From positions 372,001-436,000 of the forward strand of contig NZ_JACCHP010000001.1 in the NCBI RefSeq assembly GCF_016031625.1: 64,000 nucleotides of DNA. Reading direction: 5' to 3'. A model generated the notes under the pieces. The model searched no databases and was not told where the DNA came from. It worked only from the letters and a program-made list of their open reading frames with translations. Origin of the DNA: Bradyrhizobium agreste. GTDB lineage: Bacteria > Pseudomonadota > Alphaproteobacteria > Rhizobiales > Xanthobacteraceae. The first letter of the stretch is position 1; every line of letters begins with the position of its first letter. A program made the position numbers and the translations under genes. Of this stretch, positions 18,314 to 27,463 are shown piece by piece.

Positions 18314-19180
18314 CTATATCGCATCAGCAATCATCTTTTTGCCAGCCGATTGCTCAGCAGGCACACTCGAGCGTCTACCGAACATGCTCAGCTTGCGCGA
18401 TGATTGTCCAAACTGGCGCACACGCGGGCCCAGCAATACGTAAGCTACGATGCCGAATACCGCTCCGGCGCCTCCCACAGCAAGGGTAAGTGACGGCATT
18501 GAACCGGCTCTGGCTGACTGAGCCGCAGCGGCTGGCGGCGCGGCCGACTGCTCGAGCGGAGCGCGCTCGACCGGCACGAAGACGACCGCGACCTTGTCAT
18601 AAGACAGCCCTTCAATGCTGTTTGCGACGAGCATCTTGATCTGGGGCAACAGGGCCGAGAGTTTCGCGTTGGAGCCGTGGCGAATGAAAACCGAGGCCGA
18701 GGATGGGGTCGCATCTTGCCGCAACAAGTCGTTCTTCGGCAGAACGACATGGACACGTGCTGAAAGGACGCCATCTATATCGCTGATGGTGCGCGACAAT
18801 TCTTCGCTTAGAGCGTAAACGTAACGTGCCCGCTCCTCGATCGGTGAGGCAACGAGGCCCGATCCTTTGAACACCTCGCCGAGATTCTTGAAGGATTGGC
18901 GCGGCAGCCCCTCAACATTTAGCAGGTCGATCGAATAGGCGAGCTGCTTTTCCTCGACCTGAATTGTGCTGGTTCCGTCCTTGGCGACAACACGGACAGC
19001 ATCAACGCCCTTGCCAAGGAGAAGCGCGAGCATCTCATTGGCCTCGCGCTCCTGAATTTTGGTGTAGAGATCAGCCTTACAGCCGATCAGCGGGAGGAGA
19101 AAGGGCAGAGCAAGACACATGCGAAACCGCCGCCACGAATGACGGCCGCCACAGCCACCCCTTTTCATCACGCCAGTCAT
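18314..19180 (-). CDS. rhcJ: Type III inner-membrane ring lipoprotein RhcJ (SctJ family)
   Basis: Periplasmic lipoprotein of 288 aa that forms the inner-membrane ring with SctD. A lipoprotein signal ends in LPLIGC (cysteine near residue 34), followed directly by the SctJ signature ADLYTKIQEREANEMLALLL. The ring-building domain contains LSRTISDIDGVLSARVHVVL. A C-terminal transmembrane helix (about 228-250) anchors the protein. The true start may be one of the internal ATGs closer to the signal peptide. Confidence 0.95.
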   Translation of the reverse strand: MTGVMKRGGCGGRHSWRRFRMCLALPFLLPLIGCKADLYTKIQEREANEMLALLLGKGVDAVRVVAKDGTSTIQVEEKQLAYSIDLLNVEGLPRQSFKNLGEVFKGSGLVASPIEERARYVYALSEELSRTISDIDGVLSARVHVVLPKNDLLRQDATPSSASVFIRHGSNAKLSALLPQIKMLVANSIEGLSYDKVAVVFVPVERAPLEQSAAPPAAAAQSARAGSMPSLTLAVGGAGAVFGIVAYVLLGPRVRQFGQSSRKLSMFGRRSSVPAEQSAGKKMIADAI

Positions 19181-19188
19181 CGACGCAC

Positions 19189-19701
19189 TCAGCCGGCCGA
19201 CAGCAGCTTATTCAGTGACGAACTGACAGCGCTGGTGCCCTTGGAGACGAGGGAAACCTGAATGACGTCTCTGTATACGTCTCGCAGATTCGTCATCATC
19301 GAATCGAAGTCGGCTCCAACCGGTTTAACAGTCGTATGCGCACCGGCACTGTCCGTCTGCAAAAGCGGCTGCGTAGCCGGCCCAGGCTGCACGCCGGTCA
19401 CGGCAGCTGGCGCAATCGCCGGAGGAATGGCACGGCCGTGGTACATGCCCGAAAGGGTTTGGAGGATTCGGTCACCCGGCGCATTTGCTAGCACATTCGT
19501 GCGCTGGACCTCCAATATCGGCGGAGGCGCTGCGGGCCTGTCCGCGAGCGAGGAAGCAGATCCCTGATTGGAAGCTACTTGCACCAGGGACTGCTCAAAG
19601 CGCACCTGCTCGCCAAGAGCTGCCGGCGAGCAGGCATTGGAAAGACAGTCGGCTGAATTGGGAGAGATCGGCGTTGCGCCTAACAACATGGAATGAGTCA
19701 T
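19189..19701 (-). CDS. nolB: NolB, first gene of the type III apparatus operon
   Basis: A 170-aa protein that heads the operon, directly behind a tts box. In rhizobia NolB is needed for secretion and occupies the inner-rod position (SctI-like) by synteny; this role is inferred. The C-terminal part, FDSMMTNLRDVYRDVIQVSL followed by VSSSLNKLLSAG, looks like an amphipathic rod or needle-type helix. There is no Sec signal. It ends 8 bp before rhcJ. Confidence 0.88.
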   Translation of the reverse strand: MTHSMLLGATPISPNSADCLSNACSPAALGEQVRFEQSLVQVASNQGSASSLADRPAAPPPILEVQRTNVLANAPGDRILQTLSGMYHGRAIPPAIAPAAVTGVQPGPATQPLLQTDSAGAHTTVKPVGADFDSMMTNLRDVYRDVIQVSLVSKGTSAVSSSLNKLLSAG

Positions 19702-19750
19702 TGTGCTCGTGTGATGAGACCTAGGCGTTTTGGGCCGATAAACCGATGGA

Positions 19751-19785
19751 GTTCATAGGCTGGTGAGCTGACGAAAACCTGACGA
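19751..19785 (-). promoter_or_regulatory. tts box of the nolB-rhcU operon
   Basis: On the minus strand it reads TCGTCAGGTTTTCGTCAGCT followed by CACCAGCCTATGAA, a good match to the tts-box pattern. It lies 50 bp upstream of the nolB ATG and should drive the whole 8.4-kb apparatus operon through TtsI. Confidence 0.85.
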
Positions 19786-19852
19786 AGATCGGGCTGACTG
19801 CGTCATCTAAAGATCATGTTTCGCTTCCAAGCTGGAGCGAAATTCCAACTTC

Positions 19853-20569
19853 ATGATGAGAAGACGTCCGGGAATGCTCGCGCGATCCACCATGGTACAA
19901 ATTTTGAAAAGGATTCTTTGTGTCGGCGTTTTCGTGTGTCTCGGAATGATGCGCTCGTTTGGCGCATCCCTTTCACTGCCGTCCGCCCCTTATAGCTACA
20001 CCGTTCTCGATCAGGACCTTTCTGCGGCACTGCAGGAGTTCGGAAACAATCTCAATATCAGGGTCAATGTCAGCGTCGAGGTCAGGGGCCGGATTCGCGG
20101 ACGAATGCCGGACCTGCCGCCACGAGAATTCCTCGACCGTTTGACCGCCCTCTACAATCTTCAGTGGTATTACGACGGGCTGGTCCTTTACATCTCCGCT
20201 GCCCACGAGGCGCAAAGCCGGTTGATTGTGTTGAACCCGATCAGCTTCGATGCGTTCAAGTCCGCGCTCGACGCGCTCAACATCTCTGATGAGCGCTATA
20301 TCGTGAAACCGGCTCCGGGAGAGGGCCTCATCCTTGCTTCTGGCCCACCCCGATTTGTTGCGCTGGTGGACCAGACCCTTAAGGGCCTCGTGGCGGAGGC
20401 GCAGGCCCGGCGCAATCCCGTCGCGGCCGAAAAGCCACAGCGTGAGTCGGTTTTAATGTTATTTCGCGGCTCTTCGAGCACGGTCTTTCGAGACGGGCGG
20501 CCGGAAGGTTCTCTCGAAACGCCACACCAGGAGAGCATTTCGCGCGAACCCGGTCCAGGCCAGAAGTGA
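19853..20569 (+). CDS. rhcC1: Type III secretin N-terminal protein RhcC1
   Basis: Rhizobia split the outer-membrane secretin into RhcC1 (N-terminal periplasmic domains) and RhcC2 (pore). This 238-aa protein has a signal peptide (hydrophobic stretch about residues 20-37, cleavage near FGA-SLS). An N0/STN domain follows (YTVLDQDLSAALQEFGNNLN, then FLDRLTALYNLQWYYDG), then a small N1-type domain. It lacks the beta-barrel pore, as expected for RhcC1. It diverges from nolB. I see no separate tts box on this strand, so it may share the nolB control region. rhcC2 is not in the window. A later ATG at MVQILKRIL is an alternative start. Confidence 0.9.
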   Translation: MMRRRPGMLARSTMVQILKRILCVGVFVCLGMMRSFGASLSLPSAPYSYTVLDQDLSAALQEFGNNLNIRVNVSVEVRGRIRGRMPDLPPREFLDRLTALYNLQWYYDGLVLYISAAHEAQSRLIVLNPISFDAFKSALDALNISDERYIVKPAPGEGLILASGPPRFVALVDQTLKGLVAEAQARRNPVAAEKPQRESVLMLFRGSSSTVFRDGRPEGSLETPHQESISREPGPGQK

Positions 20570-20635
20570 TGGTCGAAGATGCGAGACCCCTTCGAGCGGA
20601 GTCGGTCCATCCGACGTCAGCGTATATTCATCCGA

Positions 20636-20669
20636 TCGTCAGCTTCTCGAAAGCTAAGGTCCCCAGCAT
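20636..20669 (+). promoter_or_regulatory. tts box
   Basis: Reads TCGTCAGCTTCTCGAAAGCT then AAGGTCCCCAGCAT, nearly the full consensus. It lies about 205 bp before the GTG of the 288-aa candidate effector on the same strand. Confidence 0.92.
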
Positions 20670-20874
20670 GAGCCTGCGAGGTCTGGACGGCTGCCTTGTT
20701 TGTGGCAGCCCCGGATGTATGGATCAGAGACCGGGTGCTCGAGGGAAAAGTGGGTAGCGCCATCTTTTAACGTGGCGCAAGAAGTTCAATGCGAGCCTCC
20801 GAACGCGCGCTTCTAAGCTGGCTGATGCTTCGCATCGCTCGATGCGCTCTCCATCAATTGAAAGGAGGAACAGG

Positions 20875-21741
20875 GTGGATCTCAATGCAGTCGCCCTGGC
20901 GAATACGAGCCCGGAGCCCGACACACCGCGGACGGCTACAGATAGAACCGAGTTCGAGCGGCAGCTCAGCGTCACACAGGCTGGCGCTTCGCCCCATGGC
21001 GTTGCCCCTCCAGTACTGCAGCGCGAGGCTTATTCACCCTATCTGGACGCCGGCCATCCCTACTCTCCATACTTCGATACTGGGCACCTCTATCCGCCAT
21101 ATCCAGATTTAGCGCACGATTCGCCAGACTCTGGTTGGCAGGATACTCTATATACGGCTCCTGCGGCCGACGCCGCGCCAGAGCCGGCAAACGGCTCGCA
21201 GCACCTCTCGCAGCAGTCCATCGCTCAGGCGATCGAGGAACATCCCGGCTTCGATCAAGACCTGATATGGCAGAATCTGGATGTCGGCCCGTTGCATGCC
21301 GAGCCACCGCACGTTGAGCCATCACAAGCGGGGCCATCGCATGCAGGACCATCGCGCGGCGCCCCTTTGCAGGGTGAGCCGTCGCAAGCCGGCCCCTCCC
21401 ATGCGGGGCCATTGCAAGCGGAACCGCCTCAAGCTGGGTCTTCCGCGGTTGGACCGCCAGAACTTTCCGAGTTCCGTATGCAGGACGGACATCTCGCCAA
21501 GGATTACTGGGTGTTTGCTGGCCAAACAGCCACAGGCGCTCAGATCGACATGCTGGAGCGCAGCGGAGTGAAGCCGAGCAAGGACCACCCGACAGTTTTC
21601 ACCATTCTCGGGGTGCCTCATACGGCCGAATGGAGAGAAGAGGACTTCATTCGTCTCACACCGTCGCTAGACCCGACCCTATGGCCTGAAGACTGCGAGC
21701 AAGACCAACCTGCAGACGCGGAAGATCCGCCCATCCGCTAA
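20875..21741 (+). CDS. Candidate type III effector, 288 aa, Tyr- and Pro-rich repeats
   Basis: I choose the GTG at 20875 because AAAGGAGGAA sits at ideal distance before it; an ATG 11 codons earlier has none. The N-terminal part contains Tyr-rich near-repeats at about 52-80 (YSPYLDAGH, YSPYFDTGH, YPPYPDLAH). A proline-rich degenerate pentapeptide-like tract (QAGPSHAGPS and variants) spans about 138-192. The last domain (about 197-256: DYWVFAGQTATGAQIDMLER, then HPTVFTILGVPHTAEW) matches in pattern the three C-terminal units of the 757-aa candidate effector. There is no membrane segment or Sec signal. Preceded by a tts box, hence probably secreted in a TtsI-dependent manner. Function in the host is unknown. 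Confidence 0.75.
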   Translation: MDLNAVALANTSPEPDTPRTATDRTEFERQLSVTQAGASPHGVAPPVLQREAYSPYLDAGHPYSPYFDTGHLYPPYPDLAHDSPDSGWQDTLYTAPAADAAPEPANGSQHLSQQSIAQAIEEHPGFDQDLIWQNLDVGPLHAEPPHVEPSQAGPSHAGPSRGAPLQGEPSQAGPSHAGPLQAEPPQAGSSAVGPPELSEFRMQDGHLAKDYWVFAGQTATGAQIDMLERSGVKPSKDHPTVFTILGVPHTAEWREEDFIRLTPSLDPTLWPEDCEQDQPADAEDPPIR

Positions 21742-22695
21742 CGGCTGCAGCCGAGCCACAGCAGAGTGATCTCCGCGGAGCGGACGCCGACCTTGCCGAT
21801 GGCACGAGCCCCTGGCGAGAGGCGGCCTTGCCGGCGGGTATTCCGCGGCCAAGCTTTTCCTTTCGGGGCCGCTTCATAAGTGCCCAGGCCAGGTCGCGCG
21901 GGGGCTGCGTCCAAGTCTCAAAGACCGCGCTAGCTGGATGTACGAAATAGACCCGGTCATTGTTCAGATGGCCAAGTGGAAAACAGAAGCGCCTGCGCCG
22001 AAGAGCATTGCAATTTGACGCGAAATCAGGTCCATCAGGCTGTTGAAGAAATCCAATCGGCGGGCGATAAGACGAATGTCGTCGCCGCCTTCGAGGTATA
22101 TCTCACTTCAAGCGAGCCATCGGCGAGGTCTTCTGCCCAACGCTGCCTCTAGCGGCTCCATCTCGTCGCTTCGTTCCATGTGAACTCGACGGCATCGCCT
22201 TCGCAACAGCCATGTATTGCCCCCGTGAGGCAGTCCAAGGCGGATTCGCCGCCTTCCTTTGTGAACAGAATGCAAGAGCTCGCCCCAGCGATGTGGTGAT
22301 CGGGCGTTTCCACGACACGCCATTTGCCCATACGCTCATAGCTGCACCGCTAGCAGCTTGGGCAGGCGGATCAGATTGTAGGCCGCGAGCGCAGGAACTC
22401 CTCTATCTCGGGATGTTGGACATCGAGGTAGACCGGCGCTGAGCCGCGGCACAATGAGCCCTGACTGAGTGACAGCGTCAGGCCGTCCATGACGTGGATA
22501 AACGAGATGATGCACGAAGTAGCAACGCCCCTGACCCTCTCGCCGATCGATCGAACATTCCCCCAGTAGTTATGTTTGCCGCGCTATCGCTTCTCGCCCG
22601 AAATGGTCGGCTATGCGTTGGGTTGCATTTTCCGGTTATCGCTTAAGCTTGCGCAAATCCGGATGAAGTCTTTTCCATCGCTCAAATGACATTGG
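21742..22695. other. Decayed or non-coding region
   Basis: About 950 bp with short frames only. None has recognisable domains. I see no tRNA, terminator or promoter that I can support. Confidence 0.4.
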
Positions 22696-23344
22696 CTAGG
22701 GCCCCGCTGTCGACCAGACTGGCTTCGTTCTAAATTTAGCGGCCCCACTTACCCGTTCTGACCACGTTGGGCGGAAGTCGTTACGGTCCCCTACGCCTGG
22801 GGAGAAATCAGATGCGAACCTGAATGAAGAACTCCTTGCCGGTGAGGCATGCTCATACGCGAGCAGCTCGGGCAGGCGGGCATGTGTGATGTGCAGGCCA
22901 GCCTCGACGGCGGTGCGGTCAAGATCGAGCTGCAGCGGCACGGTGTTGATGGACAGGCCCATCGTGCGGCGGCACCGGCGCCGCCATGCATGCGGCCGAA
23001 CAGCACCGTGCCGAACACCACCTGCTCACAGCCGCTGCTGCGCGCGACCACCTCCCTCAAAGGAGATGGCAGAGGCTCGCCAGGGTCACACCAAGCCGCC
23101 ACGCCTGGCCGCGCACCCGCGCATCCTGCGGCAGCTTCCGCCGTGACTCCGTAATCCCGCTGCCGCCGTCGCGGACCTTGCTTAAGCGGAACGACCGGCC
23201 CGGCTCAACAACCCTGTCTGCGAGCCACGTCCGGAAGAATTCTTCATGGGCCTTTGCATCAACGCACACGCGCGCCTCCGTCACCAGATTGCTAAAGGGA
23301 TGTGGGACTATCAGGCCATGCTCATGTCCCTCCAGAAGGGCCAA
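22696..23344 (-). pseudogene. NRPS condensation-domain remnant
   Basis: Three minus-strand frames together give part of a non-ribosomal peptide synthetase C domain. Frame one has AHEEFFRTWLADRVVEPG through RLGVTLASLCHLL. Frame two has VVARSSGCEQVVFGTVLFGR and MHGGAGAAA. Frame three has MGLSINTVPLQLDLDRTAVE through ARLPELLAYEHAS. Adjacent to each other these match the family pattern (SLCHLAWAQVLARTSG, VVFGTVLFGRMQGG, MGLFINTLP). Frame breaks lie near 23060 and 22960; adenylation and carrier domains are absent. It starts 13 bp after the ABC exporter gene, in the same orientation, so both probably come from one imported biosynthetic cluster. Confidence 0.8.
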
Positions 23345-23356
23345 ATAGCACTAGGG

Positions 23357-25327
23357 CTACGGAGATGCGGCCAGCCACGTTTTAGGCTGGCCTTCCGCCG
23401 AGAGCGGGCCGAACTCGATGGCCTGCCGCTCGAACAAGCTGCGATAGATGCCGCCGGGTTGCACGATCAGTGCCGGATGCGTGCCCTGCTCGACTATCTC
23501 GCCGCGATCGAACACCAGGATGCGGTCGAGGCCGCGCACCGTCGACAGGCGGTGCGCGATTACGATCGAGGTGCGGTCCTTCATCAGCCGTTCCATCGCC
23601 TCTTGGATCAGCGCTTCCGATTCCGAATCCAGGCTCGACGTCGCCTCGTCCAGGATCAACACTGGCGCATCGGCAAGGAACGCGCGCGCCAGCGCAACGC
23701 GCTGCCGCTCGCCGCCCGACAGATTTACGCCGCGCTCACCCACCAGTGTGCCGTAGCCCTTCGGCGATCGCATGATGAAGTCATGCGCATTGGCGAGCCT
23801 CGCTGCCTGTTTGATCGCCGCCATGCTGGCGCCGGGTCGGCCATAGGCGATGTTTTCAGCCAACGAGCGGTGAAACAGGATCGGCTCCTGCTCCACGATC
23901 GCGATCTGGCTGCGCAACGATTGCTGCGTGGCCAGCGCGATGTTCTGCCCGTCGATCAGGATCTCGCCACCGGAGACGTCGTAGAGCCGCTGAAGCAGCT
24001 TGATGAACGTGGTCTTGCCGGAGCCGGAGCGGCCGACCAGGCCGATCCGCTCGCCGGCGCGGATGTTGATCGACAATCCGTTATAGAGCGGCGCGCGATC
24101 GCCCTCATAGAGGAAGGTGACGTCCTCGAACGTGATCCTCCCACCGTGAATGTTGATCGGCTTGGCGTCGGAGGCATCGACAATTCCGATCGGCTCGCCA
24201 TAGAAGGTAACGAGTTCCTCCATGTCGTTGACGGAGCGCTGCAGATTGTTGATGTGCATCCCGACGTCACGCAAATAGGCGTGGATGATGTAATAGCTTG
24301 TCAACACATAGGTGACGTCGCCCGGAGAGGCGCGCCCCGCTATCCACAGCAGGATGGCGCCGCCGATCACCGAAGCACGAAAACACAAGAGCATCACGAG
24401 CTGCACCGTGCTCGTGCCGTTGGACCGCAGCCAGGTGCGCTGCACCCGCGCCCGCCAGCGTCTGACGACACCGTCAAGCCGCGCATCCTCACGCGCCTCA
24501 GCACCGAAAGATTTCACCACAATATTGCAAGTGAGCGCGTCCGCTAGCGTGCCGCTGACTTTGCTGTCCCAGGCGTTGGAGACGCGCGCCGCCGGCGCGA
24601 TGTAGCCGATCGTCAATGCCGTCGTGATGGCAACATAGATCACTGCGCCGAGGCCGATCACTGCGCCGACCTCGGGCCAATGCAGGCCGAGCAGGATCGT
24701 CGAGCCCACGAGCACCGCGAGCGACGGCAACAATGCCATCAGGATCGTGTGGTTAAGCAGGTCGATCGCCCACATGCCGCGGGTGATCTTGCGCACGGTC
24801 GAGCCCGCGAACGAGTTAGCGTGCCAGTCGGTTGAGAAGCGCTGCACGCGCATGAAGGCCCCACGGGCCACATCCGACATGGTCTTCAACGTGAACGGCA
24901 CGATCGCCTGCAAGCCCATAAACCGGAATATAATTGAGAGCAGACCAAGTGCGAGGGTACCAGCGAACGCAATCAGTGCCGCATGTCGCGCCGCTTGGTC
25001 GGAGGGGCCCGACGTCAATGCATCCACCAGACGGCCGGAATAGACCGGCATGAATAGGTCGGCGACCGTCGCACCTAAGAAGCCGACAAGGATAATCGTG
25101 GCACGGACTGGCTGCTTCAGCCAGTGCTCCAACGCAAACGGGAGAACCAAGCTGATTGCGGCGGGTCGTTTGTCATCTTGACTGGTCATGGCGCTATGGG
25201 TTTGCGGCACACGCGGTGTAAAAACCGTTCGATCCAGACCCGATGTGCCCAATGCTTGGCGCGCCGTGCGAGTTGATGCGATAAATGCCCGGAATCTGGG
25301 GGCTGCGGCCGAAATCTTCTTACTCAT
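23357..25327 (-). CDS. ABC transporter, fused permease-ATPase (MsbA-like exporter)
   Basis: A complete 656-aa half-transporter. The transmembrane domain spans about residues 75-350. The ATPase domain has Walker A GRSGSGKTT (432-440), signature LSGGERQR (536-543), Walker B VLILDEA (556-562) and the H-loop IVIAHRLS. It is probably a homodimeric inner-membrane exporter of a lipid, peptide or glycan; the substrate cannot be read from sequence. The NRPS remnant next to it suggests it once exported a peptide. The first 46 residues look unlike the family, and an internal ATG at 25189 (MTSQDDKRPAAISL) is a plausible true start. The gene appears intact. Confidence 0.9.
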   Translation of the reverse strand: MSKKISAAAPRFRAFIASTRTARQALGTSGLDRTVFTPRVPQTHSAMTSQDDKRPAAISLVLPFALEHWLKQPVRATIILVGFLGATVADLFMPVYSGRLVDALTSGPSDQAARHAALIAFAGTLALGLLSIIFRFMGLQAIVPFTLKTMSDVARGAFMRVQRFSTDWHANSFAGSTVRKITRGMWAIDLLNHTILMALLPSLAVLVGSTILLGLHWPEVGAVIGLGAVIYVAITTALTIGYIAPAARVSNAWDSKVSGTLADALTCNIVVKSFGAEAREDARLDGVVRRWRARVQRTWLRSNGTSTVQLVMLLCFRASVIGGAILLWIAGRASPGDVTYVLTSYYIIHAYLRDVGMHINNLQRSVNDMEELVTFYGEPIGIVDASDAKPINIHGGRITFEDVTFLYEGDRAPLYNGLSINIRAGERIGLVGRSGSGKTTFIKLLQRLYDVSGGEILIDGQNIALATQQSLRSQIAIVEQEPILFHRSLAENIAYGRPGASMAAIKQAARLANAHDFIMRSPKGYGTLVGERGVNLSGGERQRVALARAFLADAPVLILDEATSSLDSESEALIQEAMERLMKDRTSIVIAHRLSTVRGLDRILVFDRGEIVEQGTHPALIVQPGGIYRSLFERQAIEFGPLSAEGQPKTWLAASP

Positions 25328-25775
25328 CCACCCACTCTTCGCCTAAACGCTTAGCTGAAGCGCATCACGCTTTGCGACCTCCTCGGGCTGAGAGCATCGA
25401 TCTGAGACATCGGCCAGCCTTGCGCGATCCGAGCTTGTGTGAGCGAGGTAGGCGGATCGGCGTCACTCATCTTGGCCCGTCTGCACAAGCGTGGGGATGT
25501 CCACGTAGCTCCGGCCTCGGCCATGGCGTCCGCAAAGGTTTATTTTGATCAAGGAAGTGTTCAGCATATGAATGCCAGAGACTTTGCGCTATGGGATCGT
25601 CGCGCGAATTCACCAAGAAGATCACCTCCGCGTCGATCCGGATGGAGGTCATAGCAGCCCGAACTTCCAACGTGCCACAAACGATCCACCGCCGTGCTCG
25701 CTGATCGTTAATTGACGATGGCCCACCGGGTAAATGGACGATTAACCAGCGAGCAGCTCAGATCGTTACCCCTTT
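25328..25775. other. Intergenic stretch
   Basis: No supported gene or regulatory site. Short frames only. Confidence 0.35.
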
Positions 25776-26918
25776 TCATCTTCTCTCCTCCGGCGCTTGC
25801 ACTTTGGTACTTTGCGAAACTCCGGGTTGCGGAGTCGCACAAAGAGACCCATAGCAAGCTTTCTGCCCCTTGTAGTTAGCCAGCGTTTGGACCAATTCCG
25901 ACATAACATGCTGTTTCAGGTTGTCCGGGATAGGTGCTGGGCCGTCCAGCGACTTCAGCGTCACCTCGATCAACTCGATCGCGCGATCCTTGTTGCCGCT
26001 CTCGTAATAGTACTGGGCGACCGCCGGATAGGACACGAACTTAGGGGCCTCGCCGCGTTGCGGAGGATTTACTGCAAGAATGTGTTCGGATAACTCATTG
26101 CCCATCGCAAAGCGCTCGGCCTGCGGCAAATGAGCGTTGTCATTCGCCGGATCAAAGAGTTGTTGCATCGCCTGCGCCGTCCAAGCCGCGGATTTTTTGT
26201 TGATCGCGTCACGAACCAATTGGCGCATCACCGGCAGGCCGGCCTGCAAGTCGCGCATTTTGTGAAGCAACAGATCCGCATGGAGCACGCGGAAGGTCAA
26301 GTCATCCGGCAGAACAGCGACGGCTTCCTCGACCACCGAAAGCGCCTTCGCCCAATCCTGCGCCTTTACCGCCGGCGTCAGTTTGGCGAAGATCGGCATT
26401 GTGCGTTCGCCGTTGGCGATCCGCTCTGCATCGGCGGCTTTCGCTTCATCGCTGATGCGCCAGCTGCCGGTCAGAATCTTCGGCAAGACGTCTTCGAGTT
26501 GCGTCGGGGAACCGATAAAGGCGATGTGGCCATCGCGGTCGACGACGAACGAGGTGGGAATCCCAACAGAAAAGCTGGACTCCATCCAAAGCTTGTTCAT
26601 TTCGCGTGTGTAGTCGAACCCGACCCGATAGTTGAGATTCGGCAACTTTTCTGTTAACCATGCGTCCAACTTGCTTCGGGCCTCTTCCGCTGTTTGAGCG
26701 CGCTCACTAGCTGCTATTCCGAGGACCTCAACTCCGCTATCTCTGTATTTCTCTTGCAGCTGTACCAGATCGGAGACCGCCGCCACACACGGTGCGCACC
26801 AAGTTGCCCAAAATTCGACGATGTACACTTTCCCGGGCTGGAAGCTCGTGAGGGGCTGACCACGCAGCCAGTTCTCCACCTTGATCGGGGGAGCCGGGGA
26901 TTCTAAGCCCAGCGCCAT
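25776..26918 (-). CDS. Thioredoxin-like (redoxin/TlpA-type) protein under a nifH-like promoter
   Basis: From ATG 26918 (ribosome binding site TTTGGAGAGTAAC) the product is 380 aa. It has a thioredoxin fold at about 25-160 with active site WCAPC (40-44) and the cis-Pro region VGIPTSFVVDRDG, then a helical TPR-like C-terminal half. It should act as a thiol oxidoreductase, comparable to FixW-type proteins of rhizobia. The frame stays open to an ATG at 27140. Starting there would add 74 residues containing a plausible Sec signal (TSLFSVTLCVVALSAATP, then TFA), giving a periplasmic form. The 222-nt leader and sigma-54 promoter upstream closely resemble those of nifH in this window, so expression is predicted to be NifA-dependent. 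The RBS favours 26918; both starts deserve attention. Confidence 0.85.
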   Translation of the reverse strand: MALGLESPAPPIKVENWLRGQPLTSFQPGKVYIVEFWATWCAPCVAAVSDLVQLQEKYRDSGVEVLGIAASERAQTAEEARSKLDAWLTEKLPNLNYRVGFDYTREMNKLWMESSFSVGIPTSFVVDRDGHIAFIGSPTQLEDVLPKILTGSWRISDEAKAADAERIANGERTMPIFAKLTPAVKAQDWAKALSVVEEAVAVLPDDLTFRVLHADLLLHKMRDLQAGLPVMRQLVRDAINKKSAAWTAQAMQQLFDPANDNAHLPQAERFAMGNELSEHILAVNPPQRGEAPKFVSYPAVAQYYYESGNKDRAIELIEVTLKSLDGPAPIPDNLKQHVMSELVQTLANYKGQKACYGSLCATPQPGVSQSTKVQAPEERR

Positions 26919-27194
26919 GTTACTCTCCAAAGTTGTTGTCATAGGCTGCGCGACGTTTTGTGCTACTGACTCCGATGGCGACCGCGACCGAGAGGGGTAG
27001 TGCTTTGGTGTAGACGGGCTGCCGAACGAGATCGTAGCGAATGTCGGTGTCGCCGCGCTAAGCGCGACGACACACAAAGTCACAGAGAACAAGCTCGTCC
27101 TCTCACAAGCGGGCCACATCGGTTCAAGGAAGGAGAGCATCGCTCGAGTCGCGTCTGGGTGTGCTCAGCACTTTCAGTACTGCTGCACCTTGCT

Positions 27195-27211
27195 AGCAAC
27201 GTCCGTGCCAG
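27195..27211 (-). promoter_or_regulatory. Sigma-54 promoter of the thioredoxin-like gene
   Basis: The minus strand reads CTGGCACGGACGTTGCT, a perfect -24/-12 element (TGGCAC-N5-TTGC). Predicted transcription starts near 27184. The downstream 90-100 bp align with the nifH leader, for example GAGCGATGctCTCCTTCC against GAGCGATGtgCTCCTTCC. Confidence 0.88.
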
Positions 27212-27306
27212 CATCGTCTGCGCGCATTAAGTGCCTAATTGCGCACGAATAGCTCAACGACACTTCACGGCGACCAGTGTTTTGAACCCGACGGGCTTTG
27301 TGCCGC

Positions 27307-27322
27307 TGTCGGAATTTGAACA
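27307..27322 (-). promoter_or_regulatory. NifA upstream activator sequence
   Basis: TGTCGGAATTTGAACA on the plus strand fits TGT-N10-ACA exactly and is palindromic at its ends. It lies about 100 bp upstream of the sigma-54 promoter, within the normal UAS distance. Confidence 0.75.
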
Positions 27323-27463
27323 AGAATTGCGCACTTCGCGCCGCCAGAAAACTGATCTGATGCTGTGAGTCGCCGAACGGAAACTTGGTAATCCCTGTCC
27401 GCTAAGTTAGAGTTCTTGATCAGCCGCCGAACGGACTGTCGCAGGGGAGCGGCTCCTGACCTG

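Noticed and set aside
23246..24547. Long plus-strand open frame (433 codons)
   Set aside because: Antisense shadow of the ABC transporter; low-complexity composition and no domain.
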